From positions 1 to 8,127 of the forward strand of contig JABDQX010000119.1 of the NCBI GenBank assembly GCA_013042035.1: 8,127 nt of DNA. The letters are read 5' to 3'. Source of the DNA: Gammaproteobacteria bacterium (GTDB lineage Bacteria > Pseudomonadota > Gammaproteobacteria > HK1). Positions 4,381-8,127 of the stretch are shown here, one piece after another; the first letter of the stretch is position 1; each line of letters starts with the position of its first letter. The notes under the pieces were generated by a model, which had not been told where the DNA came from, did not search any database, and saw nothing but the letters and a program-made list of their open reading frames with translations. Position numbers and translations under genes: made by a program.

Positions 4381-7300
4381 ATGTTATACCTTCCCGGCCC
4401 CCCTGCCCTGTCGTCTTTTCGACTGCAAAAGCTGCTCGATGAGATCCGGACACAGCTCTCACGGGTTTTGTCCCTCACCGCCCGGTTTGTCCATTTCGTG
4501 CATCTCAGCGATTCCAACCGGTCGCTGACGGAAGTGGAGCAGGCGCGGCTCGCGGCGATTTTGGATTACGGAGAGGGCGGTGGTGACGACAGCGGATACG
4601 CCTCGTTATCCCCGATGCGCGTGGAATACGTCCACCCTACCGTGCCCGCCGATGAGGGTGCAAAAGGCCAGCTTATTCTCGTCGCGCCACGGCCCGGTAC
4701 GGTTTCTCCCTGGTCCAGTAAGGCCTCCGATATTGCCCGGCACTGTGGATTTACCGCGATTGCCCGCATCGAACGGGGCATCGCCTTCCATGTGGACACC
4801 GATGATGGTGCGCCCGTCACCGGTGAAGCGCTGGAGGCCATTGAGGCACTGCTCCACGATCCCATGACGCAAGCGGTTTTTCACGATTTTCATGGGATCG
4901 ATGCGTTGTTTGCCCACGCCGATCCCGCGCCCCTTCGCCGGATTACGCTATCGGGCCAGGACGGAAAGGATTCGGATCGACGGCTTGCGGCACTGGAGGC
5001 GGCCAACCATGACCTGGGGTTGGCCCTCAGTCATGATGAGATCGGGTATCTGGCCGATGGCTTTGCAAGGCTCGGACGCGATCCCAGTGATGTGGAGTTG
5101 ATGATGTTTGCCCAGGTGAACTCGGAGCATTGCCGCCATAAGATCTTCAATGCCGGCTGGGTAATCGATGGGGTATCCCAGGAACACTCCCTGTTCGGGA
5201 TGATCCGGCATACCTATGCCAATGCACGGGATAACAGCCATATCCTCGGCGCCTATGCCGATAATTCCGCTGTAATGCAGGGTGACCCGAATACCGACAG
5301 GACGGAAACCGCCGCCGGAGCGCGGCTGTTTTATCCCGATCCCGCGTCCCGGTGCTACGGCTATATGCCGGGGGATGCGCATATCCTCATGAAGGTGGAG
5401 ACCCACAACCACCCCACCGCCATCTCCCCCTATCCCGGGGCCGCCACCGGCTCCGGGGGCGAGATCCGGGATGAAGCGGCGACAGGCCGAGGGGCGCGCG
5501 CCAAGGCGGGTCTTACCGGGTTCTCCGTTTCCAACCTGCGTATTCCGGGATTCGAACAGCCCTGGGAAAAGGATTGGGGCAAACCCGCCCGGATAGCCTC
5601 GGCGCTCGGGATCATGCGCGAGGCGCCTATCGGTGCGGCGGGTTTTAATAATGAATTCGGGCGCCCGGCGCTGCTCGGCTACTTTCGTACCTTCGAGGCA
5701 TCGATAACGAACTCGGTTACCGATGGCGGACAGGAGATCCGCGGCTATCACAAGCCCATCATGATCGCCGGCGGCATGGGTAATATCCGCGCGGAGCAAA
5801 TCACGAAGCGCGAACTTCCGGCCGATGCCCCGATCATTGTCCTTGGAGGACCGGCAATGCTCATCGGGCTCGGCGGCGGCGCGGCCTCGTCCGTGACCTC
5901 CGGGGCCACCAAGGCGGCCTTGGATTTTGCCTCGGTACAGCGCGACAACCCGGAGATGCAGCGTCGTTGTCAGGAAGTTATCGACCGTTGCTGGCAGATG
6001 GGCGAGAGCAATCCTATCTTGTCCGTGCACGACGTGGGCGCCGGCGGGCTATCCAATGCGCTGCCGGAACTGGTCCATGGTGGTGGCAGGGGCGGACACT
6101 TCGAGCTTCGCGCGATCCCCAACGATGATCCTGGCATGTCGCCGCTCGCTCTGTGGTGCAATGAAAGCCAGGAGCGTTACGTGTTGGCCGTCGTCCCGCA
6201 ACAATTGGATCTGTTCCTGGATCTGTGCCAAAAGGAACGCTGCCCGTGCGCGGTCGTCGGCAAAACCACGGAGGCGCTACACCTGAGGCTGGCCGATGAT
6301 TTTGCTTCGCAACATCATGACGGCAAAGTAACGCACCACGCGGCCCTTCCCATCGATATCTCCCTGGATTTTCTATTGGGTAATCCGCCACGCATGGTGC
6401 GGGATGTGACGAGGATCTCATCCGCTTCCCAAAGGGATGCAGGGGCAGGGGCGCCTCCCCGTGAGCGCCCAAACAAAGAATTTACCCTCCATGAGGCCAT
6501 TGTCCGGGTATTGCGTTTGCCCACGGTGGCGAACAAGGGTTTTCTCATCACCATAGGGGATCGCAGCGTCACGGGTCTGGTTGCGCGGGATCAGATGGTC
6601 GGTCCCTGGCAGGTGCCGGTGGCCGATTGCGCGGTGACGGCCACCAGCTTCAATACCGACACGGGTGAGGCCATGGCCATGGGGGAGCGCACGCCCGTGG
6701 CCCTCATCGATGCCCCCGCCTCGGGACGTCTGGCGGTGGCCGAGGCTATCACCAATATCGCCGCCACACCCATTCGCGCCCTGAACAAGGTTGTCCTGTC
6801 GGCCAACTGGATGGCGGCCTGTGGTCATCCCGGTGAAGACGCGCGTTTGTTCGACACGGTGCGCGCGGTAACGGAACTGTGTCTGGCGCTCGGGATCGTG
6901 ATTCCGGTGGGCAAGGATTCCCTGTCCATGAAGACTGTATGGGAGGAAGATAACGAACCCCGATCGGTTACCTCGCCGCTTTCGCTCATCGTCTCGGCCT
7001 TCGCGCCGGTTCTCGACATACGAAGGACGCTCACCCCGCAACTTCGCGCCGATGACGCCACCGATCTGATTCTCGTCGACCTTGGCCGGGGGAAAAACCG
7101 ACTGGGTGGATCGGCCCTTTATCAGGTCATGGCCCAAGACTTCGGGGCGCCGGATACGGGGGAATCCGCCGATTTGGATCGGCCCGAGGATCTCAAGGCA
7201 TTTTTTGATGCCATCCAACGGCTCAATCGGGATGGTTACCTGCTGGCCTATCACGATCGCTCCGATGGTGGTTTGCTGATCAGCGTGTGTGAGATGGCGT

Positions 7301-8127
7301 TTGCCGGGCATACCGGGGTGAGCATTGATCTGGATGAGGCGTTGGGCGCGGCGGATCCGTCGACGTCAAACACCATGGCGCACGCCTATTCCACCCTACA
7401 TGCATTGCTGTTTGCCGAGGAACTCGGCGCCGTACTGCAGGTGCGAAGCGCCGATCGGGACGCGGTTCTGGAAATCCTCGGTTCGTATGGGGCGCTTGCC
7501 AAACACACCCATGTCATCGGCAAACCCAACTACGACGACAGTATCCGGTTCCGTCTTGCCGGTGAAACGATTTTTGACCAGTCCCGTGTCTCGCTACAGA
7601 GGATCTGGTCCGAGACCAGCTATCGCATGCAGGCCTTGCGGGATAACCCCGATTGCGCACGGGAAGAATACGACAGCATTGCGGACGCCGACGATCCGGG
7701 GCTGGCGGCGCACTTCGACTTCGATTTATCCATCCCGTCATCCCAGGCGCCGCGTCCGGGCGGTTCCCGCCCCAGAATCGCCATTTTGCGCGAGCAAGGC
7801 GTAAACGGTCACGTAGAGATGGCCGCCGCCTTCGATCGGGCGGGATTCGATTGCTTCGATGTCCGTATGAGCGACATTATCGAAGGCGGCGCGACCCTGC
7901 CCGACTACCATGGCATGGTCGCCTGTGGTGGTTTTTCCTATGGAGATGTACTGGGCGCGGGCGGGGGATGGGCCAACTCCATCTTGCATAACCCGCGGGC
8001 GCGGGATGTCTTTGCCGAATTTTTCTCTCGCCCGGATACCTTTTCCCTCGGGGTGTGCAATGGCTGCCAGATGCTCTCCCAACTCACCACTCTGATTCCG
8101 GGGACCGGCCACTGGCCACGTTTCGCG
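4381..8127 (+). CDS. purL: Phosphoribosylformylglycinamidine synthase (FGAM synthase), single-chain form, 3' end cut by window
   Basis: The fourth step of IMP synthesis: FGAR, glutamine and ATP give FGAM, ADP, Pi and glutamate, in the cytoplasm. The frame is open from ATG 4381 to the edge (1249 codons, no stop) and tracks E. coli PurL throughout. Landmarks are the N-terminal domain start LPGPPALSSFRLQKLL; the linker motif FAQVNSEHCRHK (243-254); the first synthetase motif KVETHNHPTAISP (from about 338) followed by GAATGSGGEIRDE; VHDVGAGGLSNALPE; the second half with GDRSVTG, DQMVGPWQVPVA and SANWMAACGHPGED; and the glutaminase from about 1130 (RPRIAILREQGVN) with nucleophile C1226 in LGVCNGCQM. 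The glutaminase His/Glu pair and about 140 residues lie beyond the window. C1226 is about 90 positions later than in E. coli because of several insertions, two of which hold DNA palindromes. The start aligns with E. coli although its ribosome-binding site is weak. No other purine gene is adjacent. Confidence 0.97.
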   Translation, partial: MLYLPGPPALSSFRLQKLLDEIRTQLSRVLSLTARFVHFVHLSDSNRSLTEVEQARLAAILDYGEGGGDDSGYASLSPMRVEYVHPTVPADEGAKGQLILVAPRPGTVSPWSSKASDIARHCGFTAIARIERGIAFHVDTDDGAPVTGEALEAIEALLHDPMTQAVFHDFHGIDALFAHADPAPLRRITLSGQDGKDSDRRLAALEAANHDLGLALSHDEIGYLADGFARLGRDPSDVELMMFAQVNSEHCRHKIFNAGWVIDGVSQEHSLFGMIRHTYANARDNSHILGAYADNSAVMQGDPNTDRTETAAGARLFYPDPASRCYGYMPGDAHILMKVETHNHPTAISPYPGAATGSGGEIRDEAATGRGARAKAGLTGFSVSNLRIPGFEQPWEKDWGKPARIASALGIMREAPIGAAGFNNEFGRPALLGYFRTFEASITNSVTDGGQEIRGYHKPIMIAGGMGNIRAEQITKRELPADAPIIVLGGPAMLIGLGGGAASSVTSGATKAALDFASVQRDNPEMQRRCQEVIDRCWQMGESNPILSVHDVGAGGLSNALPELVHGGGRGGHFELRAIPNDDPGMSPLALWCNESQERYVLAVVPQQLDLFLDLCQKERCPCAVVGKTTEALHLRLADDFASQHHDGKVTHHAALPIDISLDFLLGNPPRMVRDVTRISSASQRDAGAGAPPRERPNKEFTLHEAIVRVLRLPTVANKGFLITIGDRSVTGLVARDQMVGPWQVPVADCAVTATSFNTDTGEAMAMGERTPVALIDAPASGRLAVAEAITNIAATPIRALNKVVLSANWMAACGHPGEDARLFDTVRAVTELCLALGIVIPVGKDSLSMKTVWEEDNEPRSVTSPLSLIVSAFAPVLDIRRTLTPQLRADDATDLILVDLGRGKNRLGGSALYQVMAQDFGAPDTGESADLDRPEDLKAFFDAIQRLNRDGYLLAYHDRSDGGLLISVCEMAFAGHTGVSIDLDEALGAADPSTSNTMAHAYSTLHALLFAEELGAVLQVRSADRDAVLEILGSYGALAKHTHVIGKPNYDDSIRFRLAGETIFDQSRVSLQRIWSETSYRMQALRDNPDCAREEYDSIADADDPGLAAHFDFDLSIPSSQAPRPGGSRPRIAILREQGVNGHVEMAAAFDRAGFDCFDVRMSDIIEGGATLPDYHGMVACGGFSYGDVLGAGGGWANSILHNPRARDVFAEFFSRPDTFSLGVCNGCQMLSQLTTLIPGTGHWPRFA
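4619..4640 (-). repeat. Possible second palindromic repeat type inside purL
   Basis: GTGGA (4621-4625) and TCCAC (4631-4635) pair around ATACG. On the minus strand the segment starts GTAGGGTGGA, which resembles the start of palindromes scattered in many proteobacterial genomes (from memory). It encodes VEYVHPT in a stretch where this PurL is about 20 residues longer than E. coli PurL. TCCACCCTAC recurs once, at 7390-7399, near another extra stretch, but there without a palindrome. The stem is short, so this is tentative. Confidence 0.3.
6445..6470 (+). repeat. Palindromic element, copy D, in frame within purL
   Basis: GCAGGGGC, triplet GCC, loop TCCCCGTG, triplet AGC, then GCCC: the same 26-base plan as copies B and C, with the loop and arm each changed slightly and two of three triplet positions still pairing. 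GGGCGC (6449-6454) pairs with GCGCCC (6465-6470). It encodes part of AGAGAPPRERPN, a Gly/Ala/Pro/Arg-rich segment in a linker that is about ten residues longer than the E. coli one. The position between domains would tolerate an insertion. Confidence 0.5.

Noticed and set aside
4948..6030. 360-codon open frame on the minus strand
   Set aside because: It lies wholly antisense to purL, and its protein is rich in Gly, Arg and His with no family features. It is open because of the GC-rich codon pattern of purL.
6418..7311. 297-codon open frame on the minus strand
   Set aside because: It is antisense to well-conserved purL sequence, with no recognisable domain.
7963..7965. Gly1195 in PurL where E. 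coli has Glu (GAGEGWAKS)
   Set aside because: Other PurL/PFAS proteins also vary at this position as I recall them, so it is not a sign of a damaged enzyme.

Overview
The window most likely comes from a gammaproteobacterium with a moderately GC-rich genome. The strongest pointer is a long single-chain PurL that follows E. coli PurL almost throughout. This is an inference from protein resemblance recalled from memory; no rRNA or other marker gene is present.

Layout: (1) Positions 1-115 are a leader with two adjacent hairpins; the second swallows the ribosome-binding site and start codon of the next gene. (2) Positions 116-1669 (+) encode a 517-residue P-loop ATPase with a C-terminal PD-(D/E)XK nuclease-like motif, of unknown function. 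(3) An AT-rich array of 7-base units (1701-1732) separates it from a convergent small L,D-transpeptidase (YkuD) gene at 1734-2237 (-). (4) A six-segment voltage-gated potassium channel gene (2275-2991, +) starts 37 bases from the transpeptidase start and is flanked by a 12-base inverted repeat. (5) Positions 3156-4142 (+) encode an Rpn/YhgA-like PD-(D/E)XK nuclease with a C-terminal DUF4351-like segment; a 22-codon ORF overlaps its start by four bases. (6) The spacer 4143-4380 carries three copies of a short palindromic element. (7) purL (4381 to the window edge, +) is open to position 8127 and lacks its last part only because the window ends.

The genes do not form one pathway. purL is a housekeeping gene of purine synthesis, the transpeptidase acts on cell wall or a related substrate, and the channel sits in the inner membrane. 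The two nuclease-like genes belong to kinds often scattered in many copies through genomes, which fits the repeat-rich spacers. I see no operon joining the five main genes and no convincing defence island.

The most unusual signal is a family of about 26-base palindromes with a constant loop and arms, and a variable base triplet whose partner changes to keep pairing. Three copies lie before purL. A fourth, more diverged match lies in frame inside purL, where the protein is about ten residues longer than E. coli PurL. The second is the pair of tight hairpins over the start of the ATPase-nuclease gene.
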